Assembly (NCBI GenBank): GCA_002372325.1
Contig: DFFT01000041.1
Location: 28,181 to 79,083 of the forward strand
Source: Succinivibrionaceae bacterium UBA3769
Lineage (GTDB): Bacteria; Pseudomonadota; Gammaproteobacteria; Enterobacterales; Succinivibrionaceae
Direction of reading: 5' to 3'
Length of the DNA stretch: 50,903 nucleotides
Shown one piece after another: positions 16,871-24,856 of the stretch (positions are counted from its first letter, which is position 1; each line of letters begins with the position of its first letter). A program made the position numbers and the translations under genes. Below the pieces are notes generated by a model, which made no database searches, had not been told where the DNA came from, and was given only the letters and a program-made list of their open reading frames with translations.

Positions 16871-17878
16871 TTAGAAGGAACGGAGATCCCGTACCGAAAA
16901 CCTTTTAATCAGGGTGGGGGTAAACACCCGTGAGTGCACTGAGGCATCCTCGCCCTTGACAATGGCCAGTCCGATGGAGAAGGCGGAAATGGCCATGGCG
17001 CTTACGGGGTTCATAATGGTGGTAAGCCGGGGATGAAGGTAGCGGCTTATGGCCGTATTGTCAAATCCGATAATGGAGACATTTTCCGGAATGCGGATGT
17101 CATTGTCGCTGAGAATGGCCATGGCTCCGGCCGCCTGCATGTCGTTGTAGCAGGCAATGGCCGTAAAATGCTGACTGAGCCCCAGCAGGGTTTCGGCACC
17201 CTGTTCGCCCCCCTGCGGGGTGGGCTCCTCGCTGACCACCAGAGCCGGGTTGAAGGTGATGCCGGCCTCCTCCAGAGCTCTGACATAGCCGCGGAACCGC
17301 TGTTCGGCATCGTCTACCTGATGGCTGGATCTGATATAGGCGATTTTGGTGTGGCCGTTCTGGATAAGGTGTTTCACTGCGAGATAGGCGCCGCCTTCAT
17401 CGTCAAGATAAACGCAGCGATCCGGAAAGCCCCGGAGATTTCTGTTGATAAGTATCATGGATTTCTGATTAGCCATGTACCGAATCAGGATATCATCCCG
17501 CAAATTCATGGAATGAGCGATGATAATGCGGCATCTTTTCTGGATGAGCTCGTCAATGCACTGCCGTTCTCTGTCCGCATCGCGGTAGCCGGCATTCACT
17601 ATGAGGGACATGCCTTCCTTGGTGGCCAGCTGATCCACTACCTTCACCATTTGCCCGAAATACGGGTCAGAGTGATCGGCGATCATCATGCCGATAATGT
17701 CAGAATCCTGTCTTAAGGCGATTTTGGCGGAAATGCTGGGATGGTAATTAAGCTCGTCCTGAGCTTTGGTTACTGCCTCCCGGGTTTCCGGAGTTACTCT
17801 GCTGGAGTTGTTGATCACCCGAGACACCGTGGCCACGGAAACTCCGGCGCGCTTTGCGACATCTTTTATGGTAGCCAT
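16871..17878 (-). CDS. LacI-family repressor, GalR/GalS-like
   Basis: 335-residue transcriptional regulator. The N-terminal LacI helix-turn-helix is textbook (TIKDVAKRAGVSVATVSRVINN), here cited through its core AGVSVATVSRVINN, followed by a hinge and a periplasmic-binding-protein-like sugar domain. Many segments match GalR/GalS: GGEQGAETLL, FTAIACYNDMQAAGAMAIL, RLTTIMNP and FTPTLIKRFSVR. A galactose-type effector is therefore plausible, but no gal genes are nearby and the target is unknown. AGGGGGTG precedes the start at 17878. A near-palindrome at 17929-17955 upstream could be its own operator. It is divergent from the DnaC-like gene. Confidence 0.9.
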   Translation of the reverse strand: MATIKDVAKRAGVSVATVSRVINNSSRVTPETREAVTKAQDELNYHPSISAKIALRQDSDIIGMMIADHSDPYFGQMVKVVDQLATKEGMSLIVNAGYRDADRERQCIDELIQKRCRIIIAHSMNLRDDILIRYMANQKSMILINRNLRGFPDRCVYLDDEGGAYLAVKHLIQNGHTKIAYIRSSHQVDDAEQRFRGYVRALEEAGITFNPALVVSEEPTPQGGEQGAETLLGLSQHFTAIACYNDMQAAGAMAILSDNDIRIPENVSIIGFDNTAISRYLHPRLTTIMNPVSAMAISAFSIGLAIVKGEDASVHSRVFTPTLIKRFSVRDLRSF

Positions 17879-17928
17879 AACACCCCCTTTGTCAGCTATG
17901 GTTAGGGTATCTTTAGGCTACCGGAATT

Positions 17929-17955
17929 AATGTAATTATGCAAATGTGTTACATT
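17929..17955. promoter_or_regulatory. Inverted repeat upstream of the GalR-like gene
   Basis: AATGTAA (17929-17935) and TTACATT (17949-17955) form perfect arms around a 13-base spacer, 51 bases upstream of the repressor start, between it and the divergent DnaC-like gene. It is not the classic GalR operator (GTGTAA...TTACAC), though the half sites GTAA/TTAC are similar. A role as operator is inference. Confidence 0.4.
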
Positions 17956-18106
17956 GGTTTTGTGAAAATTTTCGGAAAGAATGCAATAAGGAAGACAAGG
18001 AAAAGGGGAGAGCGGGGTAACGAGCAGCAAAAAAGGGCGAAGGCTGCCCCCGGCGCTCTTTAGGTTATAATTAATGAAGGTTTTCAGTTCTGAGACGGAG
18101 TTTGCG

Positions 18107-19150
18107 ATGTCCGACGGCAATAATGACCATAATCATGCAGTAATGTCAGATCCTGAGCTCAGGAAGGACGCCGAGTCTTTTCTGCGGCAGATTCTCCTGG
18201 GAAAAAGCGCCCGGACGCTGCCGGACAGATCCGGAAACGGAGCGGCTTCGGAGGACGGCAGTTTCGTAAAAGAAAGCATCGATTCCGGGACTTCCGCAGG
18301 CAGCCCCGACCGGAAGGATCCGGAAAGCATTTCCCGGGTGTTCAGCCCGGACGGCTTTGATGATCTGGCCGCCCGCGTCGAACAGGCCACCGGAAAAAAA
18401 ATCCGCTCCTATCAGGAAATCCAGGATGATTATCAGAAGCATCTCAAGGAAGATATCACCCGGATGGAAAACGAGCGGTACCGCAAAAAGCTGGAAAGTC
18501 TGATGCAGAACTGCGAAATCAGCGATTACTGGCAGTTCGAGAATATTAATGACGATGGCAATCCGGAGTACAGTAAGGTTATTGAATTCTGCCATAACTG
18601 GATTCAGGATTTTCGGAAGGCGGAAGCCGGACTCGTGATAAAAGACCCTCAGGGCCTGAAATACCGTTTTACCCCCGGAACCCTCCTATGGCTTTACGGC
18701 AATTTCGGCGTGGGGAAGTCCATGCTGGCCGGAGCCATTGCCCACAAGCTTATGCAGGAATATCTGGTGCAGGTGGAATTCCGTCAGTGGCATACCATCT
18801 ATACCAGAATGCAGATGCTCCGGGACAATGAAAAGGAATACTATAATTATCTGGAAATGCTCCAGACCGTGGATCTTCTGGTGATTGACGAGATTGCCGT
18901 GGATAATAACAAGCTTTCCGAGGCTCAGATGCGGGATCTGGGGATGATACTCCGTTCCAGAAAGAATAACGGTAAGAACACTATTATTATCTCCAATGCC
19001 ACTCCGGCCGATATGCCGCGGCTCGTAGGAGATTTCTGCTATGAGTCCATTAAGAACTACTCACTGATTTTCCCTTACGAGGTACCGGGACGGAACCGCC
19101 GCATTAACAGTCTGGGATCCTATAAACCAGAAGGGTGGGGGAATAATTAA
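18107..19150 (+). CDS. DnaC-like AAA+ ATPase (helicase-loader family)
   Basis: 347-residue protein with a variable hydrophilic N-terminus (about 1-150) and a C-terminal AAA+ domain of the DnaC/IstB type. Walker A is GNFGVGKS at about 199-206, Walker B LLVIDEIAV at about 254-262, and sensor I is IIISNAT. Relatives load the replicative helicase or serve transposases; no transposase gene is adjacent, so replication is more likely. The chosen start (18107) has GGAG 9 bases upstream; an in-frame ATG at 18074 lies almost on a TATAAT at 18066-18071 and has no ribosome site. The stop overlaps the yqgF start by one base (TAATG). Confidence 0.82.
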   Translation: MSDGNNDHNHAVMSDPELRKDAESFLRQILLGKSARTLPDRSGNGAASEDGSFVKESIDSGTSAGSPDRKDPESISRVFSPDGFDDLAARVEQATGKKIRSYQEIQDDYQKHLKEDITRMENERYRKKLESLMQNCEISDYWQFENINDDGNPEYSKVIEFCHNWIQDFRKAEAGLVIKDPQGLKYRFTPGTLLWLYGNFGVGKSMLAGAIAHKLMQEYLVQVEFRQWHTIYTRMQMLRDNEKEYYNYLEMLQTVDLLVIDEIAVDNNKLSEAQMRDLGMILRSRKNNGKNTIIISNATPADMPRLVGDFCYESIKNYSLIFPYEVPGRNRRINSLGSYKPEGWGNN

Positions 19151-19692
19151 TGAAAAGAAAGCCTAAAGGACAGCGCTCGGCTCTGGCCTTTGATTTTGGG
19201 GTGAAAAGCATCGGGGTCGCCTCCGGAAACGAAATTACCGGAAAGGCCTCTCCGGTTACGGCCGTGCGGGCCCGGGACGGTATTCCCGACAGCGACAGTC
19301 TGGATCGTGTTTTCCGGGAGTGGCAGCCCGATTATGTCGTAGTGGGACTCCCCCTTAATATGGACGGCACGTATCAGGATCTGACCTACCGGGCCCGGAA
19401 GTTCGGCAATCGTCTGGCGGACAGGTATCGCCTCCCGGTGTTCTTCAAGGATGAGCGTCTGACTACCAAGGAAGCCCGGGCGGAGCTTTTTGATGCCGGC
19501 GGCTATCGGGCTCTGGGCAAGGGGGCGGTGGATGCTCTGTCTGCGGTGTATATCCTGGAAGGATATTTTCAGGAAGAGTTACAGGAACCGGAGAAGCTGG
19601 AGCAGCAGGAACAAGAGCAGGTGAAGCAGGCACAGCAGGCGGAAGGGGAGTTCGGAGAGCCGGAACCGGAAGAAGCTGTCAAAGATTCCTAA
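19150..19692 (+). CDS. yqgF: YqgF/RuvX Holliday-junction-resolvase-like 16S rRNA nuclease
   Basis: RNase H-fold protein of the YqgF family, which in E. coli acts in maturation of the 16S rRNA 5' end and is essential. The first strand LAFDFGVKSIGVA carries the metal-binding Asp. VVVGLPLNMDG, FFKDERLTTKEA and DALSAVYIL supply the other family motifs. The conserved domain fills residues 1-140. The remaining 40 residues are a Glu/Gln-rich tail not usual in the family. It starts inside the stop of the DnaC-like gene, with a GGGTGGGG ribosome site, so the two are translationally coupled. Confidence 0.92.
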   Translation: MKRKPKGQRSALAFDFGVKSIGVASGNEITGKASPVTAVRARDGIPDSDSLDRVFREWQPDYVVVGLPLNMDGTYQDLTYRARKFGNRLADRYRLPVFFKDERLTTKEARAELFDAGGYRALGKGAVDALSAVYILEGYFQEELQEPEKLEQQEQEQVKQAQQAEGEFGEPEPEEAVKDS

Positions 19693-20027
19693 ACCTGGCC
19701 CGTTGTTTTTCTTTTTTATTCCGGTCTCCTGCGGCCGGATGAGCCTGCTGCAATCCCGTTCAGAAACCTCCCGGAGCCCCGGCCCCTTCTGCTCTATTTT
19801 GCTTTCGCTTATCGGTTTCGTTGCCTTTTTGGCGCCATCTCCGCTGCCATCTGATACATTTTCCATGCCGTTCTTGCCGTAAATCTCCTGAAAATGGGAG
19901 ATTGCTTAAATAATGACCAATTTGCATGAATGTAAATGTGAATGGCCCGGTACTCTGGCAATTGTCTGGTGGCATATTATGCAGGGATTTGGATAATGCA
20001 GAGAGAACTCAGGATTGAGGAGGCTTT
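19693..20027. other. Gap between yqgF and the DUF3545 gene
   Basis: No gene seen. It contains a small hairpin, AATCTCC (19882-19888) with GGAGATT (19897-19903), without a U tract. The last 60 bases should hold the promoter of the DUF3545 gene, but no clear -35/-10 pair stands out. Confidence 0.4.
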
Positions 20028-20264
20028 ATGGCAACCAGAATTAATCGCGCTGCGAAGGCCCGTGCCGCTGAGCTTGCAGAGAGCAATGAAGCGGTGTCCG
20101 GCGTGTTTGAAGATGATGAATCCGTTTCAGGCTCCAAGAAGAGAAAAAAGAGCCGCTGGCGTGAAATCGAAGCCATCAGAAGGAAGTTCCAGCTTCTCAA
20201 GGCTCTTCGGGAAATAAATCCTGATTTTGACCCGTATTCCAGTCAGGAATATATGGAATTCTGA
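20028..20264 (+). CDS. DUF3545 family small protein
   Basis: 78-residue basic protein. The C-terminal half SRWREIEAIRRKFQLLKAL followed by REINP is the DUF3545 signature found in many gammaproteobacteria. The N-terminal half is low complexity. Function is unknown for the family. GAGGAGG lies 6 bases before the start, a strong ribosome site, and a terminator follows directly, so it is a single-gene unit. Confidence 0.85.
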   Translation: MATRINRAAKARAAELAESNEAVSGVFEDDESVSGSKKRKKSRWREIEAIRRKFQLLKALREINPDFDPYSSQEYMEF

Positions 20265-20267
20265 ATG

Positions 20268-20304
20268 AAAAGACCCCTGCTGTTAATCCCGCAGGGGTCT
20301 TTTC
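20268..20304. terminator. Terminator after the DUF3545 gene
   Basis: AAAAGACCCCTGC (20268-20280) pairs perfectly with GCAGGGGTCTTTT (20291-20303), giving a U run on both strands. It probably serves the DUF3545 gene on the plus strand and the gene at 20383-20757 on the minus strand. Confidence 0.9.
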
Positions 20305-20382
20305 AATTGCGTTCAGGTTCCCGGAGCCTGCTTATGGCCAGCCAGCTGCTGTAATCATGGGCTGGTGCGCGGGCTCCTCCTA

Positions 20383-20757
20383 TCATTTGTCAGAACGGCG
20401 TTTTTCCCGCAGGATTTCCTCCAGAAGTCTCTTAAGATAGAGCATTCTGTCATCGGGGGACATATCAAGGAAGGCGTCATCTGATATCGTTCTTATTCCG
20501 TCTGAGGCTGTTGCCGGATCGGTGTCCGGCGCCGCTTCTTTATTCCCGCTGTTAAGTCTCCGGCGCTCCTCCATGAGCTTCTCTTTTTCATTATCCGGCA
20601 TTTTACGCCATGTGATGACGCCTCTTGCGGCATCAGGAAGGGGAATTCCGCCCGGAATGTGGAATTTTACGGCAGCTGTAGTAATATTTCTGCCGCTGGC
20701 TGCGAGATCCGCACAGGCGGAAAGCGCGAGTTCAAGATTGCTGTCAGTAGTGGTCAT
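20383..20757 (-). CDS. Hypothetical protein, 124 aa
   Basis: Not recognised with certainty. The N-terminal 55 residues (LALSACADLAASGRNITTAAVKFHIPG) have the look of a small winged-helix or KfrA-like DNA-binding region. The middle is a charged linker, and the last 40 residues (MSPDDRMLYLKRLLEEILREKRR) are probably a helix. Codon use is as in neighbouring core genes. It lies between two opposite genes, is divergent from the yqcC-like gene with 34 bases between starts, and reads toward the terminator at 20268-20304. No strong ribosome site precedes the ATG. Confidence 0.7.
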   Translation of the reverse strand: MTTTDSNLELALSACADLAASGRNITTAAVKFHIPGGIPLPDAARGVITWRKMPDNEKEKLMEERRRLNSGNKEAAPDTDPATASDGIRTISDDAFLDMSPDDRMLYLKRLLEEILREKRRSDK

Positions 20758-20791
20758 AGAGTAATGGATAACAGGGTGTTAGGTAACAGAG

Positions 20792-21124
20792 ATGTCCGAT
20801 TATAAAGAACTGGAAGCTATTCTAGCAGAAATGGAAACCGAACTCGCAAAGCTGGGCCTTTGGGATGTTCCGGAGCCGGAAGCCAGGGCTTTTGAAAGTG
20901 CCAGCCCGTTTTTTCTGGATACCATGGAGCTTCATGAATGGCTGCGCTACGTATTAATAAAGAAGCTTCGGGATCTTATGGCCGCATCAGAAAAGCTTCC
21001 GGAAAAGGCTGAGATATTCCCGTACGCCTACGAGTTCTATCATGAGGATCGTTCCCGGTATCTCGGGCTTCTGAGAAGCATTCACAGGCTGGACAGCTTT
21101 TTCCGGAAGCGGGAGCAGCGTTAA
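20792..21124 (+). CDS. yqcC: YqcC family (DUF446) protein
   Basis: 110-residue protein matching the YqcC/DUF446 pattern: ELEAILAEMETELAKLGLW at the N-terminus, then PFFLDTMELHEWLRYVLIKK and a C-terminal helix ending LDSFFRKR. The family is widespread in gammaproteobacteria and has no settled function; in E. coli yqcC neighbours the pseudouridine synthase gene truC, which is absent here. The start at 20792 has AGGTAACAGAG upstream. Confidence 0.85.
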   Translation: MSDYKELEAILAEMETELAKLGLWDVPEPEARAFESASPFFLDTMELHEWLRYVLIKKLRDLMAASEKLPEKAEIFPYAYEFYHEDRSRYLGLLRSIHRLDSFFRKREQR

Positions 21125-21978
21125 CACCGGGTTTTTTCCGGGTGAGCCTTTAAAAGGCTTCCGGAGCACCCGGAATAGGGGCATCATTGTTCTCAATATC
21201 CTGCTGCCCTTTGTTCCTTCCTTTATAAATGTTCTTCTCCGGCGTTATTCACCGGCCCTGTTCCTTCCTATCCTAATTCTGTATCATTCGCCTTTCCTTA
21301 TTATTTATCCCTTCCAGACTGTTCCGGCTCCGGAGGCAGGGCAGAGTACGGCATTCCATTGCGGAAAGCTTTATGGCAGGGTGGCGAAGGCGCGGAGACG
21401 GGGAAGAAAGCGGGGCAGAAAGCCATCACTTTCAGGGGAGGAGTGAAGCCGCGCCTTAAAGATAACTGAAAAACCGGCCTTTAGCAGGAGATTCTGCTAT
21501 GCTCCCGCTTTTCGCAAATGGCAGGGGAACGCCAGGGCACCAGAGGGGATCTTTGGCAGAGCAGCTGAGCATTGCATAAGCGGATTTCGGTGAAATTTTT
21601 TGTCACTCTTTACGCCATAAGGCTTGAACGGTGTTTTTAAAGGCTTGGAAACCAGGGAAAGGAGATCCGGTTAACAGGATTTTTGCGGGCGCGAGGGCAT
21701 GAAACTGAAAATTTGGGAAACAATGGAAGAAAAACAAAAATTTGAATGACGTTTTCAAACTACTATTGACTGAGAGTCGCAAAAAAAGTTCAGTTTTTTG
21801 ACAAAAAATTTTGCTCAAAAGGGGGGTAAAATGGCAAAAGTTAACGTTTTCATGTAGCAGAAAATTTTGCAAACACTGTCTGAAAATAATTTCTATGGCA
21901 TTTTCTGCTGTTACAAATTGGTGTTTTGGTTAGTTATGCTGAAAATGCTGAAAAAACGTGATTATTGCTAATAAATGA
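21125..21978. other. Long gene-free region upstream of lamB1
   Basis: About 850 bases with no credible gene. At 21137-21174 a composite hairpin follows yqcC: TCCGGGTG pairs with CACCCGGA, with inner AGCCT/AGGCT, but it lacks a U tract. From about 21590 the sequence becomes strongly AT-rich with A and T runs, consistent with a promoter-proximal region for the highly expressed porin gene. An eight-codon frame at 21831-21857 with a good ribosome site is noted but not called. Confidence 0.5.
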
Positions 21979-21980
21979 CA

Positions 21981-22002
21981 AAATGTGATCTAGATCAATA
22001 TA
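21981..22002 (+). promoter_or_regulatory. CRP-binding site of lamB1
   Basis: TGTGATCTAGATCA followed by ATA lies within a 22-base site that equals the E. coli CRP consensus (AAATGTGATCTAGATCACATTT, 22 bases; written in halves AAATGTGATCT and AGATCACATTT) except near the right end. Its centre (21991.5) is about 42 bases before the transcription start predicted from the -10 box at 22022-22027. That is the spacing of a class II CRP-activated promoter. Confidence 0.85.
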
Positions 22003-22021
22003 CCTTTTCAAAAAGTGAAAG

Positions 22022-22027
22022 TATAAT
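22022..22027 (+). promoter_or_regulatory. -10 box of lamB1 promoter
   Basis: Perfect TATAAT. The position of the -35 box (about 21999-22004, TATACC) is poor, as expected for a promoter that depends on CRP bound at -41.5. The predicted transcript would begin near 22034 and have a leader of about 90 bases. Confidence 0.7.
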
Positions 22028-22084
22028 GTTGTCAAATCTTACGGAGAGGGTGGTCCTCAGAAGCAAGATTTGAAATTTGGTTTT

Positions 22085-22120
22085 AATATAATGTTTAACC
22101 CTAAAAGGGAAAAAGGAATT
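22085..22120 (+). promoter_or_regulatory. lamB1 leader segment shared with lamB2
   Basis: AATATAATGTTTAACCCT followed by a small CCCT/AGGG hairpin (22099-22109) and the ribosome site AAAGGAATTATT. The same segment stands before lamB2 (minus strand, about 30303-30342), where the hairpin is the perfect palindrome ACCCTATAGGGT (30315-30326). Upstream of this the two leaders differ. Confidence 0.65.
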
Positions 22121-22123
22121 ATT

Positions 22124-23464
22124 ATGAAGGCAAAATGGCTTCCTTTAGCAGCTGGCGTAGCTCTCGCTGCTGGTTCTGTTGCAGCTTCCGCAACTGATAT
22201 CCATGGTTACTTCCGTGCTGGCGCTCAGGCCGCTTTCGCCAAGGGCGAGGTTTTCTGCCTTGGCAACGGTAATGCAGGTCACAAGGTTGGCCGTCTCGGT
22301 GATGAGTGCGATACCTACGCTGAACTCGCTTTTGGTCAGGATCTTTACAACAAGAACAACACCAAGTTTGATGTTCACGCTCTCGTAGCTTACGGCACCC
22401 AGGAAGGCAACATTGATCGTCAGGGCAACTCCTGGCAGGGCGAAGGCGGCAACGGTCCTTGGGGCGGTCAGAGAATGTCCATCCGCGAACTGTGGACTGG
22501 CTACACTCCCGCTGAAGGCTACACCATCTGGGCTGGTAAGAGATTCTACAAGCGTAAGGACATTCACATCCTCGACCTTTACTACCTGAATGATTCTGGC
22601 TATGGTACCGGTATTGAGGATATCGACGTAGGCTTCGGTAAGGCTTCCCTGGCTGTTATGAAGTGGGCTAACGACGGTAACGGCGACAACTACTGGAGAA
22701 ACGTATACAAGATCGACGCTCGCTGGGATGCTATTCCTGTTGGCTTCGGCACCTTGGATGCTTCCTTGATCTATGCTCTTCCTTCTGTTGCTGAGTACCA
22801 GAACAAGAACATGGGCAATGACGACCGTCGCGGCGGCCAGAAAGATTCAGGCGCTCTCCTTACCCTTGACCATGCTTCCAACGTTAACGGCGACAGCTTT
22901 GGTCTTATGAACCACCTCATCTTCCAGTTTGGCACCAACGGCTTCGGCTATGTTGGCACCTTCGGAAACCATGCTGGTGATAACTACTCTCCTGATATCG
23001 ATGCTCAGGGTATCCGTCTCATCGACTGGGGTACTTTTGACATGGGCAACTTCGGTTTAGGCTACTCCCTCCTGTGGGCTCACCTGAACAGCGGCAAGGA
23101 CCACGGCAACGGTGCCAACTGGACTGTTGACCGCTCTGGCTGGGAATGGAGCATCGTTCTCCGTCCTGAGTACAAGTGGACTGAATACACCCGCACCACT
23201 CTCGAAGTTGGTCTGTCTCAGATGAAGACCAGCGGCTGGGTTGCTCCTACCACTGTTAAGGATCCTGAAGTTCACAAGATCACTCTTGCTCAGCAGTTCA
23301 CTCCGGGCAAGGGCTTCTGGCAGCGTCCTGCTATCCGCTTCTATGTTTCCTACATCGGCGGTGATCAGTTCGGCGACGGCTGGGCAGTTGGCTACAAGGC
23401 TAAGAACAAGGATCATCATAACTTCCAGTACACCTTCGGTTCTCAGGTTGAGGCCTGGTGGTAA
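22124..23464 (+). CDS. lamB: LamB maltoporin, copy 1
   Basis: Outer-membrane trimeric channel for maltose and maltodextrins. 446 residues with a signal peptide ending VAASA (about 1-22), so the mature protein begins TDIHGYFRAG, like VDFHGYARSG of E. coli LamB. A cysteine pair (FCLGNGN and GDECDTYAEL) matches the Cys22-Cys38 disulphide. WAGKRFYKRKDIHILDLYY is conserved and the C-terminus ends in an aromatic residue (VEAWW). The start at 22124 has AAGGA upstream; an earlier in-frame ATG at 22070 lies inside the leader. Codon use is that of a highly expressed gene (GCT, GGT, CGT, AAC). It is nearly identical to lamB2 at 28941-30302. A strong terminator follows. Confidence 0.93.
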   Translation: MKAKWLPLAAGVALAAGSVAASATDIHGYFRAGAQAAFAKGEVFCLGNGNAGHKVGRLGDECDTYAELAFGQDLYNKNNTKFDVHALVAYGTQEGNIDRQGNSWQGEGGNGPWGGQRMSIRELWTGYTPAEGYTIWAGKRFYKRKDIHILDLYYLNDSGYGTGIEDIDVGFGKASLAVMKWANDGNGDNYWRNVYKIDARWDAIPVGFGTLDASLIYALPSVAEYQNKNMGNDDRRGGQKDSGALLTLDHASNVNGDSFGLMNHLIFQFGTNGFGYVGTFGNHAGDNYSPDIDAQGIRLIDWGTFDMGNFGLGYSLLWAHLNSGKDHGNGANWTVDRSGWEWSIVLRPEYKWTEYTRTTLEVGLSQMKTSGWVAPTTVKDPEVHKITLAQQFTPGKGFWQRPAIRFYVSYIGGDQFGDGWAVGYKAKNKDHHNFQYTFGSQVEAWW

Positions 23465-23501
23465 TAGGTTAGTTTGACGACTAGTTCAAACTGAATGACG
23501 A

Positions 23502-23528
23502 AGGGGCAGCGCAAGCTGCCCTTTTTGG
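23502..23528 (+). terminator. Terminator of lamB1
   Basis: GGGGCAGC (about 23503-23510) and GCTGCCC (23515-23521) form a tight GCAA tetraloop hairpin followed by five U. It separates lamB1 from malM, which therefore needs read-through or its own promoter. Confidence 0.88.
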
Positions 23529-23703
23529 TTTTCCTGATCTTCAAGTGCCACCGCGGGGTTTGGCATGATGTCCGGGTCTCCGGACTGTCAGCGGGGTCGG
23601 GATAATTGTTTCCGGGTGCTTGGCAAAAATGCGTTATTGGTAAACTTTTATGTGAAATTGGTGTCTCATAAGATAGAATATGACCAATCAGCATGGAGGC
23701 TTT

Positions 23704-24774
23704 ATGAGAAAGTTAGTTCTTTTGACTTCTTTTTTGACCCTGACAGCATGTTCAACGGTTACTGATGTATTTACCAAACCCAGTCCTTCCTTTCTTCCGT
23801 ACAAGGAAGGCGAAGAGCAGCTACTGGCGGCGGAAGCCTGCTGCTCGGACGGAAATATTTTTGATAAGGACATGGTCAGCGTTACCTCAGCGCTGGACCA
23901 AAAGTATTTTATTGACGCTGATAACGCCAGGGCCTTTAACTTCCCTACCGGAAAAAGCTTCTTCAAGATATTCCAGCTGCCCCTCAATGTGGCCTATCTC
24001 CAGATCGAAATGGAAGCCACTATCATCACCACCGTGTTTCAGCCCCGTGTTGACTTCTACAACAAGGATCGCAAGCTGGTAAGCACCCTGAGACCGTCAG
24101 CCTTCCGTTACCGGGACAGCTTTATGGGCGACGGCACTCTTTCGGCAAAACTGGCCATTAACAATGCCGGAGCCGCTCCGGGTCATGAATTTGCCTACAT
24201 GGTGATTTACACCACTGACGAGGCCCGGGCGGACACCACCTCCATTATGAATCCCGAGACCAAGCGCCAGGAGGCCCGGAATCTTCAGAAGACTGATCTT
24301 CCGAATGTTCAGATAAAGCATTCGGCTATCGGCGAGATTAATGTGTCGTTCCGTTTCCGCCAGAAGGAGGATGACGTAACCAACGATATTATCAGCTACT
24401 TCGATGGTCCTCTTTTCGGCGGCGAAGGAAAGAGCAACCGGGAGGAGAATGTGATTCTGGCTAACGGCAAGGCAATTTCCACCTCATCCCAGTCTATCGG
24501 CTCCACCGCCGTGGTTTCTCTGGACGGCAACGGCAAGGAAGTCGTCAACGCTTCCTCCGGAGTTTCCAATATGCAAAACCAGGCAATGGGCGGCAATGCT
24601 CCGGCGGGTTCCATGCTGAAGGAGACCGAGGAGCTTTACAACAAGCTTATTCGCAACAGCGTGCAGAACGGCGATCTCTCCCGGGCCATGTCTCTGGTAG
24701 GCGAGGCTCAGAGAGCCGGATCCGCTACCGCGCAGCAGACCTTTGTGGATGCCATTCAGTCCATGAAGAAATAG
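23704..24774 (+). CDS. malM: MalM-like maltose-operon lipoprotein
   Basis: 356 residues. The signal sequence MRKLVLLTSFLTLTAC ends in a lipobox with Cys16, so it is a lipoprotein. The following domain (SFLPYKEGEEQLLAAEACCSD..., DNARAFNFPTGKSFFKIFQLP, here noted by the core FNFPTGKSFFKIFQLP) matches MalM, the periplasmic protein encoded next to lamB in the E. coli malK-lamB-malM operon. Its exact role is unknown. The start at 23704 has GGAGG five bases upstream. It follows lamB1 after its terminator and is in turn followed by a terminator. Codon use is of the bulk type, unlike lamB1. Confidence 0.88.
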   Translation: MRKLVLLTSFLTLTACSTVTDVFTKPSPSFLPYKEGEEQLLAAEACCSDGNIFDKDMVSVTSALDQKYFIDADNARAFNFPTGKSFFKIFQLPLNVAYLQIEMEATIITTVFQPRVDFYNKDRKLVSTLRPSAFRYRDSFMGDGTLSAKLAINNAGAAPGHEFAYMVIYTTDEARADTTSIMNPETKRQEARNLQKTDLPNVQIKHSAIGEINVSFRFRQKEDDVTNDIISYFDGPLFGGEGKSNREENVILANGKAISTSSQSIGSTAVVSLDGNGKEVVNASSGVSNMQNQAMGGNAPAGSMLKETEELYNKLIRNSVQNGDLSRAMSLVGEAQRAGSATAQQTFVDAIQSMKK

Positions 24775-24816
24775 CAGGACGTTTCCGGAAGAGCGGAAGA
24801 TCCTGTGAAATGAAAG

Positions 24817-24852
24817 AACCATGGCCGATTAAGGTCATGGTTTTCTGTTTTT
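24817..24852 (+). terminator. Terminator of malM
   Basis: AACCATGGCC (24817-24826) pairs with GGTCATGGTT (24833-24842) with a single mismatch, followed by TTCTGTTTTT. Confidence 0.82.
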
Positions 24853-24856
24853 GGGA

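Noticed and set aside
21831..21857. Eight-codon frame with a strong AAGGGGGG ribosome site
   Set aside because: It is 165 bases upstream of the lamB1 -10 box, so it is not in that leader, and one short frame is not evidence of a gene.
21603..21872. 89-codon minus-strand frame upstream of lamB1
   Set aside because: Phe/Leu-rich translation of A/T runs; no ribosome site.
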